A DNA stretch of 40,840 nt from Yinghuangia soli. GTDB lineage: Bacteria > Actinomycetota > Actinomycetes > Streptomycetales > Streptomycetaceae. The notes under the pieces were generated by a model. That model ran no database searches, was not told where the DNA came from, and was given only the letters and a program-made list of their open reading frames with translations. Positions within the stretch are counted from its first letter, which is position 1, and every line of letters starts with the position of its first letter. Where the stretch lies: assembly GCF_021502675.1 (NCBI RefSeq), contig NZ_JAKFHA010000052.1, positions 1 to 40,840 on the forward strand, given 5' to 3'. The translations under genes were made by a program, and so were the position numbers. Of the stretch, positions 14,995-23,434 are shown piece after piece.

Positions 14995-16254
14995 ATGTCC
15001 TACCGTGAAGCAGCACGAGCAGCGGCCCGGTCTCTGGCGTCGCTTCGCGCGCTGGAGGAGACCGGACCTGTCCGCCGAACCGCCGACTACCGGGGGGTTA
15101 CGGGTGTGCGTCCGACCGTCAGGCCGATCAGCGCCGCCGAGCACTTGGCGTACGTGCGGGCGCAGCGGTCGGTCAGTTTCCTGCAGACCCCGGCCTGGGG
15201 CGGCGTCAAGACCGAGTGGCGCAGCGAGTCCCTCGGTTGGTTCGACGGTGGGCGGCTGGTCGGCGCCGGACTCGTCCTGCACCGCCCGGTGCCGCGGCTC
15301 CGGCGCTTCACGCTGGCGTACCTGCCGGAGGGTCCGGACATCGACTGGACCGGCGAGCTCGACGTGTGGCTCGATCCGCTGGCGGCCTACCTCAAGGCAC
15401 AGGGCGCGTTCGCGATCCGGCTCGGTCCGCCGGTGCGCACGCACACGTGGAGCGCCGCCCAGGTCAAGGAGGGCCTCGCCGATCCGGGCGTCGAGCGGCT
15501 CACCGACCTGTCCGGCGGGCCGACCGGCCCGGTCGGTGCCCGCGTGACCGGGCGGCTCAGGGACGCCGGGTGGCTGCTGCAGAGCCCGCAGGACGGCTTC
15601 GGGACGGGGCATCCGCAGTTCAAGTACGAGATCCCGCTGGTCGGCCGGACGGAGGACGACCTGCTCGGAGGCATGAACCAACTCTGGCGCCGCAACATCA
15701 GGAAGGCGGCCAAGGAGGGCGTCGAGGTCACCGTCGGCGAAAACCTCGGCGAGGACCTCGGCCAGGACCTCAAGGCCTTCCACGACCTCTACGTGCACAC
15801 CGCCGAGCGCGACCGCTTCACGCCGCGGCCGCTGCGCTACTTCGAGGGCATGTTCGCGGCGCTGAGCGCCGAGGACCCCGAGCGGATCAGGCTCTACCTG
15901 GCGCGCCACCAGGGCGACTTGGTCGCCGCCGCCATCCTGGTCCGCGTCGGCGCGCATGCGTGGTACGCCTACGGCGCCTCCGCCACCGAGAAGCGCGAGG
16001 TGCGCGGTTCCAACGCCTGCCAATGGGCGATGATCCGCGATTCGCTGGCGGTCGGCTGCGACGTGTACGACCTGCGCGGCATCACCCCCACCCTCGACGC
16101 CGACGACCCGCACGTCGGGCTGATCCAGTTCAAGGCGGGCGCCGGCGGTCAGGCGGTGCGCTACACCGGCGAGTGGGACCTGCCGCTGCGGCCGACGGTC
16201 TACCGGGCCTTTGAGCTCTACATGCGGCATCACATGCGGAATCGCGGCCGATGA
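14995..16254 (+). CDS. vanK: VanK/FemX-type peptidoglycan side-chain aminoacyltransferase
   Basis: The ATG at 14995 lies six bases after GGAGG and inside the shared cassette; product 419 residues. From about residue 40 it is a FemABX protein: VRPISAAEHLAYVRAQRSVS, FLQTPAWGGVKTEWR, then two GNAT-like halves, with NQLWRRNIRKAAKEGVEV, LYVHTAERDRF, and GLIQFKAGAGGQAVRYTGEW at the C-terminal substrate site. Family members use aminoacyl-tRNA to add the cross-bridge residue (Gly in streptomycetes). VanK is the version that accepts precursors ending in D-Lac. About 35 N-terminal residues (MSYREAARAAARS...) precede the family's usual start and appear to come from the cassette; a GTG at the VRPTVRPIS segment with GGGGGG upstream is a possible older start. 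It ends 7 bp from the convergent murF stop. Confidence 0.9.
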   Translation: MSYREAARAAARSLASLRALEETGPVRRTADYRGVTGVRPTVRPISAAEHLAYVRAQRSVSFLQTPAWGGVKTEWRSESLGWFDGGRLVGAGLVLHRPVPRLRRFTLAYLPEGPDIDWTGELDVWLDPLAAYLKAQGAFAIRLGPPVRTHTWSAAQVKEGLADPGVERLTDLSGGPTGPVGARVTGRLRDAGWLLQSPQDGFGTGHPQFKYEIPLVGRTEDDLLGGMNQLWRRNIRKAAKEGVEVTVGENLGEDLGQDLKAFHDLYVHTAERDRFTPRPLRYFEGMFAALSAEDPERIRLYLARHQGDLVAAAILVRVGAHAWYAYGASATEKREVRGSNACQWAMIRDSLAVGCDVYDLRGITPTLDADDPHVGLIQFKAGAGGQAVRYTGEWDLPLRPTVYRAFELYMRHHMRNRGR

Positions 16255-16261
16255 GTGCGAA

Positions 16262-17605
16262 CTACACGAGCGCGGCCGCGACTTCGTCCAGGTTTGCGCC
16301 TCGGGAGGCCTTGACGAGCACCACATCGCCGGCGGCGAGCAGACCGCGGAGCCAGTCGGCGGCCGCGCCGTTGTCGGCGAGTACCACCCCGCGCTTCCCC
16401 GCGCCCTCGGCGATAGGCCGGGCGGCTTCGCCGACCGCGGCCACCAGGTCGGCCCGGGCGGCGGCGTACTCTCCCACGGCGCGGTGCTCGGCCTCGCCGG
16501 TGTCGCCGAGTTCGCGCATCTCGCCGAGGACGGCGATGCGGCGGCCGCCCTCGACCGCCGCCAGCGCGTCCAGGGCGGCGCGGGTCGAGTCGGGGTTGGC
16601 GTTGTAGGAGTCGTCGAGCAGGGTCGCGCCGCCGGCGAGATCGCGCAGCTCCAGGCGCCACTTCGACAGCGCGGCGGTGGCCAGCGCGGCGGCGGCCACG
16701 TCGAGGGGTACGCCGGCCGCCAGTCCCGCCGCCGCGGCGGCCGACGCGTTCAGTGCCTGGTGGGCACCCACGAGCGGCAGCGCGACGGGTACCGAGGCGG
16801 CAGCGGTTCGCAGCCTGAAGGACGGCCGGCCGAGCCGGTCCAGCGCCAGATCGAGCACCCGCACGTCGGCGCACTCCGTCCGGCCGAAGGTCAATACGGG
16901 GCCGTCGGTGAGCGAGCGCATCGCAACCACCCGGGGATCGTCGGCGTTGAGGACCGCTGTGCCGCCTGGCGCCAGGCCGCGCACCAACTCGCCCTTGGTC
17001 CTGGCGATGGCCGCGCGCGAGCCGAACTCGCCGAGGTGGGCCTGGCCGACGTTGAGGACGACGGCGATGTCGGGCGCGACCAGGCCGGTGAGCGCGGCGA
17101 TGTCGCCGACGTGGCGGGCGCCCATCTCCAGAGCGAGGAACCGGGTGGCCTCGTCGGCGCGCAGCATGGTGAGCGGCACGCCGAGTTCGTTGTTGAGCGA
17201 GCCGATCGTGGCGACCGTGGGCGCGGTGCCGGAAAGCACGGACCCCAACAGGTCCTTGGTGCCGGTCTTGCCCTGCGAGCCGGTCAGTGCGGCAACGGTC
17301 AGCCCGCGCCGCAGCCGGGCCACGACGTGTGCAGCGAGGGCCTGCAGTGCGGCCCGGACGTCTTCGACGACGACGGTGGGCAGCGGCGTGGGCCGGGAGC
17401 CGAGCACGGCGGCCGCGCCGGCCCGGGACGCCTGCTCGGCGAACCGGTGGCCGTCGACGTGCTCGCCGGCGAAGGCGACGAAGAGGCCGCCTGGTTCGGC
17501 TTGCCGGCCATCGAGCACGGCCGGCGCGGTCACTGTCACGGCGCGGTCGCCCGCGACCGTCCCGCCGACGACTTCGGCGATCTCGCCGAGGCTGAGCGGG
17601 ATCAC
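16262..17605 (-). CDS. murF: MurF-type ligase dedicated to D-Ala-D-Lac precursors
   Basis: The product (447 residues, GTG 17605) has the Mur ligase layout: N-terminal uridine-recognition domain ([14 protein letters not shown]), P-loop [14 protein letters not shown] near residue 105, central ATPase with [14 protein letters not shown] and [16 protein letters not shown], and a C-terminal domain with [17 protein letters not shown]. MurF joins the terminal dipeptide to UDP-MurNAc-tripeptide. Because it has its own copy of the van cassette, it is probably the induced enzyme that loads D-Ala-D-Lac; housekeeping murF should be elsewhere. The GTG start overlaps the stop of a 27-residue leader ORF by four bases (GTGA), so translation is probably coupled. 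Similar extra MurF enzymes are known in some glycopeptide-producer clusters. Confidence 0.9.
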   Translation of the reverse strand: MIPLSLGEIAEVVGGTVAGDRAVTVTAPAVLDGRQAEPGGLFVAFAGEHVDGHRFAEQASRAGAAAVLGSRPTPLPTVVVEDVRAALQALAAHVVARLRRGLTVAALTGSQGKTGTKDLLGSVLSGTAPTVATIGSLNNELGVPLTMLRADEATRFLALEMGARHVGDIAALTGLVAPDIAVVLNVGQAHLGEFGSRAAIARTKGELVRGLAPGGTAVLNADDPRVVAMRSLTDGPVLTFGRTECADVRVLDLALDRLGRPSFRLRTAAASVPVALPLVGAHQALNASAAAAAGLAAGVPLDVAAAALATAALSKWRLELRDLAGGATLLDDSYNANPDSTRAALDALAAVEGGRRIAVLGEMRELGDTGEAEHRAVGEYAAARADLVAAVGEAARPIAEGAGKRGVVLADNGAAADWLRGLLAAGDVVLVKASRGANLDEVAAALV

Positions 17606-17685
17606 GCCCGGGCCAGGTGGAGGCCGGCGCACGGGCGCGGGCCGACGTGGTGGACGTCGACGGAGGCTGATTCGCTGTTGGTCAT
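17602..17685 (-). CDS. 27-residue leader ORF of murF, derived from the van cassette
   Basis: ATG 17685 is preceded by GGAGG (GGAGGC-ATG) exactly as in vanK, and stands at the same distance from the operator as the vanK and vanH starts. The peptide begins MTNSESASV, close to MSYREAA (VanK) and MTYRESA (VanH), and ends [13 protein letters not shown]. Its TGA overlaps the murF GTG in GTGA. The simplest reading is that ribosomes load at the cassette and reinitiate on murF. A separate role for the peptide is not suggested by its sequence. Confidence 0.6.
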   Translation of the reverse strand: MTNSESASVDVHHVGPRPCAGLHLARA

Positions 17686-17747
17686 GCCTCCAGCCAATGC
17701 GGGGTGATGTTGCCGGAGCGTATGCGCGTTTCGATATGCGGACGACA
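17686..17747 (-). promoter_or_regulatory. VanR-type operator/promoter cassette, copy before the murF leader
   Basis: On the minus strand TGTCG (from 17747) and TATCG (from 17736) are 11 bp apart; CATACG follows from 17724 and GGAGG lies before the ATG at 17685. The distance from GCATATCG to the ATG is 54 bp, as in the other two copies; it matches the vanH copy at 42/54. The copy faces away from the vanH copy across about 60 bp. Confidence 0.8.
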
Positions 17748-17809
17748 AGCTACCGGAAAGTACCCACCGTTCGGCAGGAAATCCACCCAGGCATGACCTG
17801 TGCGCAACC

Positions 17810-17871
17810 TATCGTCGGCATATCGAAATGCGCATACGCTGCGACAACACCGTGCCGCCTTGAATGAACGC
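17810..17871 (+). promoter_or_regulatory. VanR-type operator/promoter cassette, copy before vanHAX
   Basis: TATCG at 17810 and at 17821 (11 bp apart), CATACG at 17833, and a start codon 54 bp after GCATATCG. The ribosome site is weaker here (GAATGAACGC-ATG) than in the vanK and murF copies. Confidence 0.8.
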
Positions 17872-18912
17872 ATGACGTACCGCGAATCAGCTTGCCCACC
17901 GGCCCGCCGCACGCGATCGCCGGTGCCCTTGCTCTCTTCTGCGGCCCCGACCACGGGAATCACCGTGTACGGCTGCGGGCAGGACGAGTCGGCCCTGTTC
18001 CGAGATATGGCGCCCCGCCTCGGTGTGACGCCGACGATCACCGCCGCCGCGGTGTCCGAAGCCAACGTCGGGCTGGCCCGCGGAAACCGCTGCATCAGCG
18101 TGGGTCACAAGACTCGGATCAGCAATCCCACGCTGGTTGCGCTCAGCAGGGTCGGCGTGACCTATCTTTCCACCAGAAGCATCGGATACAACCACATCGA
18201 CCTGACGTACGCGGAAAGCGCCGGCATTACCGTGGAGAATGTCGCCTATTCGCCGGACAGCGTGGCCGACTACACGCTGATGCTGATACTGATGGCGATA
18301 CGCGACGCGCAATCCGTCGTGCGCCGTATGGACCTCCACGACTACCGGCTGAACGACGTACGCGGCAAAGAGCTGCGGGACCTCACCGTCGGGGTGATCG
18401 GAACAGGGCGCATCGGCTCGGCGGTCGTCGACCGGCTGCGCGGCTTCGGCTGCCGAATGCTGGCCTGCGACAGCCGCCCCAAGAGCGATGTCGACTACGT
18501 TCCGCTCGACGAGTTGGTCCGGCGCAGCGACGTGGTGACTCTCCATACACCGCTGACCGCGGCCACCCACCACCTCCTCGATCGCCGACGGATCGAGCGG
18601 ATGAAGCCCGGCGCGATCGTCGTCAACACCGGACGCGGTGCGCTGATCGACACCGAGGCCCTGATACCGGCGCTGGAGAGCGGCCGACTGGGCGGTGCGG
18701 CGCTGGACGTCCTCGAAGGCGAGGAAGGGATCTTCTACGCCGATTGGCGGGACAGAGCCGTCGAGAGCAAGTCCCTGCTGCGGCTGCAGGAGCTGCCGAA
18801 CGTGCTGATCAGCCCGCACACCGCGTACTACACGGACCGCGCCCTGCGCGACACCGTCAAAAATTCCCTCGTCAACTGCCTGGAATTCGAAAGCAGGAAC
18901 CGGCATGGCTAG
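17872..18912 (+). CDS. vanH: VanH-type D-lactate dehydrogenase
   Basis: The 346-residue product belongs to the D-isomer-specific 2-hydroxyacid dehydrogenases. It has the NAD fingerprint VGVIGTGRIGSAV (about 188-200), catalytic Arg in NTGRGALIDTEAL, the Glu region LDVLEGEEGIF, and catalytic His in ISPHTAYYTDRAL. The early segment GITVYGCGQDESALFRDM is typical of VanH. It reduces pyruvate to D-lactate for VanA. The ATG at 17872 is the cassette start, giving about 27 residues (MTYRESACPPARR...) ahead of the usual VanH beginning; a GTG near 17921 is an alternative with no ribosome site. The gene overlaps vanA by 8 bp. Confidence 0.95.
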   Translation: MTYRESACPPARRTRSPVPLLSSAAPTTGITVYGCGQDESALFRDMAPRLGVTPTITAAAVSEANVGLARGNRCISVGHKTRISNPTLVALSRVGVTYLSTRSIGYNHIDLTYAESAGITVENVAYSPDSVADYTLMLILMAIRDAQSVVRRMDLHDYRLNDVRGKELRDLTVGVIGTGRIGSAVVDRLRGFGCRMLACDSRPKSDVDYVPLDELVRRSDVVTLHTPLTAATHHLLDRRRIERMKPGAIVVNTGRGALIDTEALIPALESGRLGGAALDVLEGEEGIFYADWRDRAVESKSLLRLQELPNVLISPHTAYYTDRALRDTVKNSLVNCLEFESRNRHG

Positions 18913-19945
18913 GCTGAAAATCGGCATCATATTCGGCGGTCACTCCGAAGAGCATCCCGTCTCCGTGAAGTCCGCGCAGGAGGTGGCCAGTCACCTCGAC
19001 CCGGAAAAGTACGAACCTTTCTATGTCGGGATCACCAGGGACGGCGTCTGGAAACTCTGTGACGGCCCCACCGCCCACTGGGAGAGCGGAAGTTGCCGCC
19101 CGGCGGTGCTGTCGCCGGACCGGGGCGTACGCGGACTGCTCGTGTTGACGCAGGGGAAATACACATCGGTCCCGTTGGACGTCCTGTTGCCCGTGCTGCA
19201 CGGCAAGCTCGGCGAAGACGGCGCGATACAAGGCCTCTTCGAGCTGTCCGGCATTCCCTATGTGGGCTGCGACGTGCAAAGCTCGGCCCTCGCCATGGAC
19301 AAGTCCCTGACCTACCTCGTCGCGCGCGCCGCCGGAATCGCCACACCGAACTTCTGGACCGTCACGGAAAACGACACGATCGATCCCGACCGGCTCTCCT
19401 ATCCGGTCTTCGTGAAGCCGGCTCGTTCCGGGTCGTCCTTCGGGGTCAGCAAGGTGTCCCGCAGCGCAGAACTGCCGACTGCGGTGGAAACGGCACGACG
19501 ATACGACGCGAAGGTGCTGGTCGAGGAGGCCGTCGCCGGCCGCGAGATAGGGTGTGCCATTCTGGGCAACGAACAGGACCTGACGGCAGGCGAGTTGGAC
19601 CACATCGCGCTGTCCGGCGGATTCTTCCGGATCCATCAGGAGGACGCGCCGGAGACTGGCTCCGAGAACTCCGTCGCAATCGTGCCCGCCGATGTCTCGG
19701 CGGAGTCGCGAGCGCGGGTCCAGGAGGCCGCGAAGTCGGTGTACCGCGCGTTGGGCTGCCGGGGGCTGGCCCGCGTGGACATGTTCCTCACGGGTGACGG
19801 AGAAGTGGTCCTCAACGAGGTCAACACCCTGCCCGGTCTGACCTCCTACAGCCGCTATCCGAGAATGATGGCGGCCGCCGGCTTGCCGCTCGGCGAAGTC
19901 CTCGACCAGTTGGTCGCGTTGGCATTGACCGGGAAGCGCCGATGA
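18905..19945 (+). CDS. vanA: D-alanine--D-lactate ligase
   Basis: The 346-residue ATP-grasp ligase joins D-Ala to D-lactate, making the depsipeptide that vancomycin binds poorly. KIGIIFGGHSEEHPVSVKSA is the N-terminal D-Ala site and YPVFVKPARSGSSFGVSKV the ATP-binding loop. The omega-loop reads GGFFRIHQEDAPETGSEN, with His244 in the same place as the His that sets VanA apart from D-Ala-D-Ala ligases (which carry Tyr). GLARVDMFL and LNEVNTLPGLTSYSRYP are the Mg/ATP and substrate segments. It overlaps vanH at the start and vanX at the stop (ATGA). Confidence 0.96.
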   Translation: MARLKIGIIFGGHSEEHPVSVKSAQEVASHLDPEKYEPFYVGITRDGVWKLCDGPTAHWESGSCRPAVLSPDRGVRGLLVLTQGKYTSVPLDVLLPVLHGKLGEDGAIQGLFELSGIPYVGCDVQSSALAMDKSLTYLVARAAGIATPNFWTVTENDTIDPDRLSYPVFVKPARSGSSFGVSKVSRSAELPTAVETARRYDAKVLVEEAVAGREIGCAILGNEQDLTAGELDHIALSGGFFRIHQEDAPETGSENSVAIVPADVSAESRARVQEAAKSVYRALGCRGLARVDMFLTGDGEVVLNEVNTLPGLTSYSRYPRMMAAAGLPLGEVLDQLVALALTGKRR

Positions 19946-20550
19946 ACGACGACTTCGTCTTCGTCGACGATTTCGCGTCCGGGATACGTTGGGACGCCAA
20001 GTACGCCACCTGGGACAACTTCACCGGCAAGCCGGTGGACGGCTACCTGGTCAACCGGATCGTCGGCACCCGGACGCTGTGCGCGGCCCTGGAGAGCGCG
20101 CGCGACAGGGCCCGGGACCTCGGCTTCGGCCTGCTCCTGTGGGACGGCTACCGCCCGCAACGCGCGGTCGACTGCTTTGTGCGCTGGCCGCAGCAGCCGG
20201 AAGACGGCCGGACGAAGCGGCGGCACTACCCGAACATCGACCGGGCCGAGATGTTCGAAAAGGGATATGTGGCCGCCAAATCAGGTCACAGCCGCGGCAG
20301 CACCGTCGACCTGACGCTCTATCACCTCGCCACCGGCGAACTCGCCGCCATGGGCGGCGACCACGACCTGATGGACTCCGCCTCACATCACGGGGCCAAG
20401 GGAATCGGCCCGATCGAGGCCGGGAACCGCCACGACCTGTGCACCATCATGACGTCCAGCGGCTTCAGCTCGTACGAGTGCGAGTGGTGGCACTACACGC
20501 TGAAAGACGAGCCGTACCCGGACACGTATTTCGACTTCCCCATCGCCTGA
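19942..20550 (+). CDS. vanX: VanX-type D-Ala-D-Ala dipeptidase
   Basis: The 202-residue zinc dipeptidase hydrolyses D-Ala-D-Ala so that only D-Ala-D-Lac enters the precursor. The metal and catalytic residues sit at the numbers known for enterococcal VanX: His116 and Asp123 in SGHSRGSTVDLTL, Glu181 and His184 in CEWWHYTL; Arg71 lies in WDGYRPQ. There is no signal peptide, as expected for a cytoplasmic enzyme. The ATG overlaps the vanA stop, completing the vanHAX operon. No hairpin was seen in the 67 bp before the convergent rhamnosidase gene. Confidence 0.96.
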   Translation: MNDDFVFVDDFASGIRWDAKYATWDNFTGKPVDGYLVNRIVGTRTLCAALESARDRARDLGFGLLLWDGYRPQRAVDCFVRWPQQPEDGRTKRRHYPNIDRAEMFEKGYVAAKSGHSRGSTVDLTLYHLATGELAAMGGDHDLMDSASHHGAKGIGPIEAGNRHDLCTIMTSSGFSSYECEWWHYTLKDEPYPDTYFDFPIA

Positions 20551-20617
20551 CCGGCGGCACGCTCGCCTGCGTGACGCGGTGGGCGTGCGCGTCGATACCT
20601 CAGGCCTGGTTCGTCGT

Positions 20618-23434
20618 TCAGAGAGCGGCGAGGAGTCCTTCGAGTTCCGCCAGCCAGGCGTCGCCCCCCGCGAAGAACGCGGCGAGTTGGCGGGGTGAGA
20701 CCTCGGCGTAGCCGGCGCTGCCCGTGGACTCGGTGTCCATGTGGGCGGCGGCTTCGGGCCAGTGCCTGGCCAGCGTCTCCCGCAGGACGGCCATGGCCTC
20801 GGGGTGGTCGAGCATTTCCGACATGGGGGTGTCGGCGGTCAGCGGGGCCCGTGTGGTTTCGGACGGTACGGCGGTCGTCCAGGTGTGCTGTCCGGAACCT
20901 ACGGTGAACGGCGTTCCACCGTAGGGGAGTTCCACCTCGGCGGTGGTGTTGGGCGGCACTTGCGCGTCGATGGTAAGGGTGTCGTCGTCGCGGTGCCAGG
21001 ACACGGATGCGGGGCCGTAGGGGGTGTGCAGGTCGGCGCGGGCGTGGCCGAGGCCGCCGCCCGGGCGCGGGGCGATGCGCAGGCGGCGGTAGCCGGGTTC
21101 GGCGGCGTCCAGGCCGGCCACGGTCCGGTAGAGCCAGGCGACGACGGCGCCGAGCGCGTAGTGGTTGAAGGAGGTCATGCCGCTGGGGTTCAGGGTGCCG
21201 TCGGGGCGCAGGCTGTCCCAGCGTTCCCAGATCGTGGTGGCACCTTGGGTGATCGGGTAGAGCCAGGAGGGGCATTCCTGCTGGAGGAGCAGGCGGTACG
21301 CGGCATCCAGGTGGCCGTGGTCGGCCAGGGCGTCGCACATGAGCGGAGTCCCGACGAATCCGGTGCCGATGCGGTAGCCGTTCTCGCGCAGGAGGGCCGC
21401 CAGGCGGTCGGCGGCGCGGGCGCGTTGCTCCGGGTGGGGGAGCAGGTCGAATTCGAGGGCGAGGGCGTAGGCGGTCTGGGCGTCGGGGATCACGCGGCCG
21501 TTGGCGGTGGTGTATTCGTCCTGGAACGCGGTGCGGACGCGGGCGGCAAGGTCGCTGTAGTGCAGCGCCTCCTTGTCGCGGCCGAGGACCGTGGCGGCGT
21601 CGGCCACGATCTGGGCGGAACGCGCGAAGTACGCGGTGGCCACGACGTCCGGTGGGGTCTTGCCGGCTTGGGGCTGCTCGGGCGGGGCGGAGGGGTCGAG
21701 CCAGTCGCCGAACTGGAAGCCGGAGTTCCACAGCAGGTCGGGGCCGGCCAGTTCGGCGACCTTGTCGACCCAGGCGCGCATGCTGTCGAACTGGGCGTCC
21801 AGCACGCCTGCGTCGCCGTAGCGGAGGTAGAGCGTCCACGGCACGATGGTGGCCGCGTCTCCCCACGCCGCAGTGGGCAGGTCGGAGCCCGAGGCGGCCG
21901 CCTTGGGCACGATGAAGGGCACAGTGCCGTCGTCGCCTTGCTCCAGGGCGAGGTCCTGGAGCCACGAGGTCAGGAACCCGGCGCTGTCGTACAACTGGCA
22001 GGCGGTGGGGGCGAAGGCCTGGATGTCGCCGGTCCAGCCCAGGCGTTCGTCGCGTTGCGGGCAGTCGGTGGGCACATCGAGGAAGTTGCCGCGCATGCTC
22101 CACACGGCATTCTCGTGCAGGCGATTGACGAGGTGCTCGGAGCAGCTGAAGCTGCCGGTGCGCGTCATGTCGGAATGGACGACGACGGCCCGCACGGCGT
22201 CGGGGTCGACGTCGCCCGGCCAGCCCGCGATCTCGGCGTACCGGAAGCCGTGGAAGCTGAAGCGCGGTTCCCAGGTCTCGGGGCCGCCGCCGCGCAGGAT
22301 GTAGCGGTCGGTGGCTTCCGCGGTGCGCAGGGGTTCGAGGGCGAGTTCGCCGTCCTGGAGGACTTCGGCGTGGCGCAGCACTACCTCTCGGCCGGCGTCG
22401 CCGTCGACCGTGATGCGCATCCATCCGACCAGGTTCTGGCCGAAGTCGAGGATCGTCTTGCCGGAGGGCGAGGCGGTGACCGTGATCGGCGCCAGTTCCT
22501 CGGTCGGGCGGACCGGGGGGCCGGTGGGCGCGGTCAGCAGGGCCAGATCGTAGGGCTCGGTCCGTACGCCGTGCCACGAGTCCGGTGTGATCCGCGCGTC
22601 GCAGGTCTCGCCGTCGTACAGGCTCGCGCGCAGGACGGGGCCTGGCGCGGCTTGCCATCCCGTACCGTCCGAGGTGTCGACGACCAGCACGGTTCCGTCG
22701 TCGTAGGTGACCTCCAACTGGGCCAGCAGGGCGAGGCGTTCGCCGTACAGCGCGCGCTTGCCCTCGAATCCGAGGCGTCCGCGGTACCAGCCGTCGGCCA
22801 ACGTGGCCGTGAGTTCGTTGGAGCCGACGGCAAGGAGATCGGTGACGTCGTAGGTCTGGTACTTCAGGCGTTTGCCGTAGGGAGTCCAGCCTGGGGCCAG
22901 CACGGTGTCGCTGACCTTCTTGCCGTTCAGCTCCGCCTCGTACACGCCGAGGGCGCTCGCGTACAGGCGGGCCGATCGGACCGGGGTGCGGATGTCGAAG
23001 CGGCGCCGCAGGACCGGACACGGATTGTCGCGGGTGGTGTCGTCGTCCCAATCCGGCGTGATGAATCGCGCGGTCCAGTCGCCCTCGGCGAGGAGCCCGG
23101 TCTCGGCCCAGGCCGCCTCGCTCCAGGGCGACCAGCCGCTCGGTGCGTCGGAGCCGGCCACGCGCACACGTACGCCGACCGACTCACGTGAGGCCAGACC
23201 GGCGAAGGGCCAGGGCACCAGCACCGACGCGTCGGACTGGACGGCGACCGACTCCCCGGGGGCGCCGTCTGCGGCCATCAGCTGAAGTTCGTAGGCGTGC
23301 TGCCGCCAGTCGGGTGTGACTGTGGTGGTGATCCAGGACAGGCGGGGACGCGCGTGGCCGATGCCGAGGCCGTCGCTCAGGTGCTCGAACTTCACGGGGG
23401 CCACGGCGAGCGTCGCCGCGGGGGATTCCGACAT
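20618..23434 (-). CDS. GH78 alpha-L-rhamnosidase
   Basis: The 938-residue product starts at ATG 23434 with GAGGAG upstream. It follows the multidomain plan of bacterial GH78 enzymes: N-terminal beta-sandwich domains (RARLYASALGVYEAELNGKKV, APGWTPYGKRLKYQTYDVT), LDFGQNLVGWMRI, then the (alpha/alpha)6 barrel with VPTDCPQRDERLGWTGDIQ, the GH78 signature that holds catalytic acidic residues, and TTIWERWDSL plus SFNHYALGAV near the end. It should release terminal L-rhamnose from plant glycosides. No signal peptide is present. About 65 residues after the usual C-terminal sandwich (SEMLDHPEAMAVLRETLARH...) form a helical tail that is not part of the standard fold. A LacI-type operator lies about 100 bp upstream. 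Confidence 0.92.
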   Translation of the reverse strand: MSESPAATLAVAPVKFEHLSDGLGIGHARPRLSWITTTVTPDWRQHAYELQLMAADGAPGESVAVQSDASVLVPWPFAGLASRESVGVRVRVAGSDAPSGWSPWSEAAWAETGLLAEGDWTARFITPDWDDDTTRDNPCPVLRRRFDIRTPVRSARLYASALGVYEAELNGKKVSDTVLAPGWTPYGKRLKYQTYDVTDLLAVGSNELTATLADGWYRGRLGFEGKRALYGERLALLAQLEVTYDDGTVLVVDTSDGTGWQAAPGPVLRASLYDGETCDARITPDSWHGVRTEPYDLALLTAPTGPPVRPTEELAPITVTASPSGKTILDFGQNLVGWMRITVDGDAGREVVLRHAEVLQDGELALEPLRTAEATDRYILRGGGPETWEPRFSFHGFRYAEIAGWPGDVDPDAVRAVVVHSDMTRTGSFSCSEHLVNRLHENAVWSMRGNFLDVPTDCPQRDERLGWTGDIQAFAPTACQLYDSAGFLTSWLQDLALEQGDDGTVPFIVPKAAASGSDLPTAAWGDAATIVPWTLYLRYGDAGVLDAQFDSMRAWVDKVAELAGPDLLWNSGFQFGDWLDPSAPPEQPQAGKTPPDVVATAYFARSAQIVADAATVLGRDKEALHYSDLAARVRTAFQDEYTTANGRVIPDAQTAYALALEFDLLPHPEQRARAADRLAALLRENGYRIGTGFVGTPLMCDALADHGHLDAAYRLLLQQECPSWLYPITQGATTIWERWDSLRPDGTLNPSGMTSFNHYALGAVVAWLYRTVAGLDAAEPGYRRLRIAPRPGGGLGHARADLHTPYGPASVSWHRDDDTLTIDAQVPPNTTAEVELPYGGTPFTVGSGQHTWTTAVPSETTRAPLTADTPMSEMLDHPEAMAVLRETLARHWPEAAAHMDTESTGSAGYAEVSPRQLAAFFAGGDAWLAELEGLLAAL

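Noticed and set aside
13105-20550. Van genes as self-resistance of a glycopeptide producer
   Set aside because: No peptide synthetase, P450 cross-linking or halogenase genes are in the window, so a producer cannot be claimed.
20493-23051. 852-codon minus-strand frame inside the rhamnosidase region
   Set aside because: Out of frame with the GH78 protein, Arg/Pro-rich and without motifs; a high-GC shadow.
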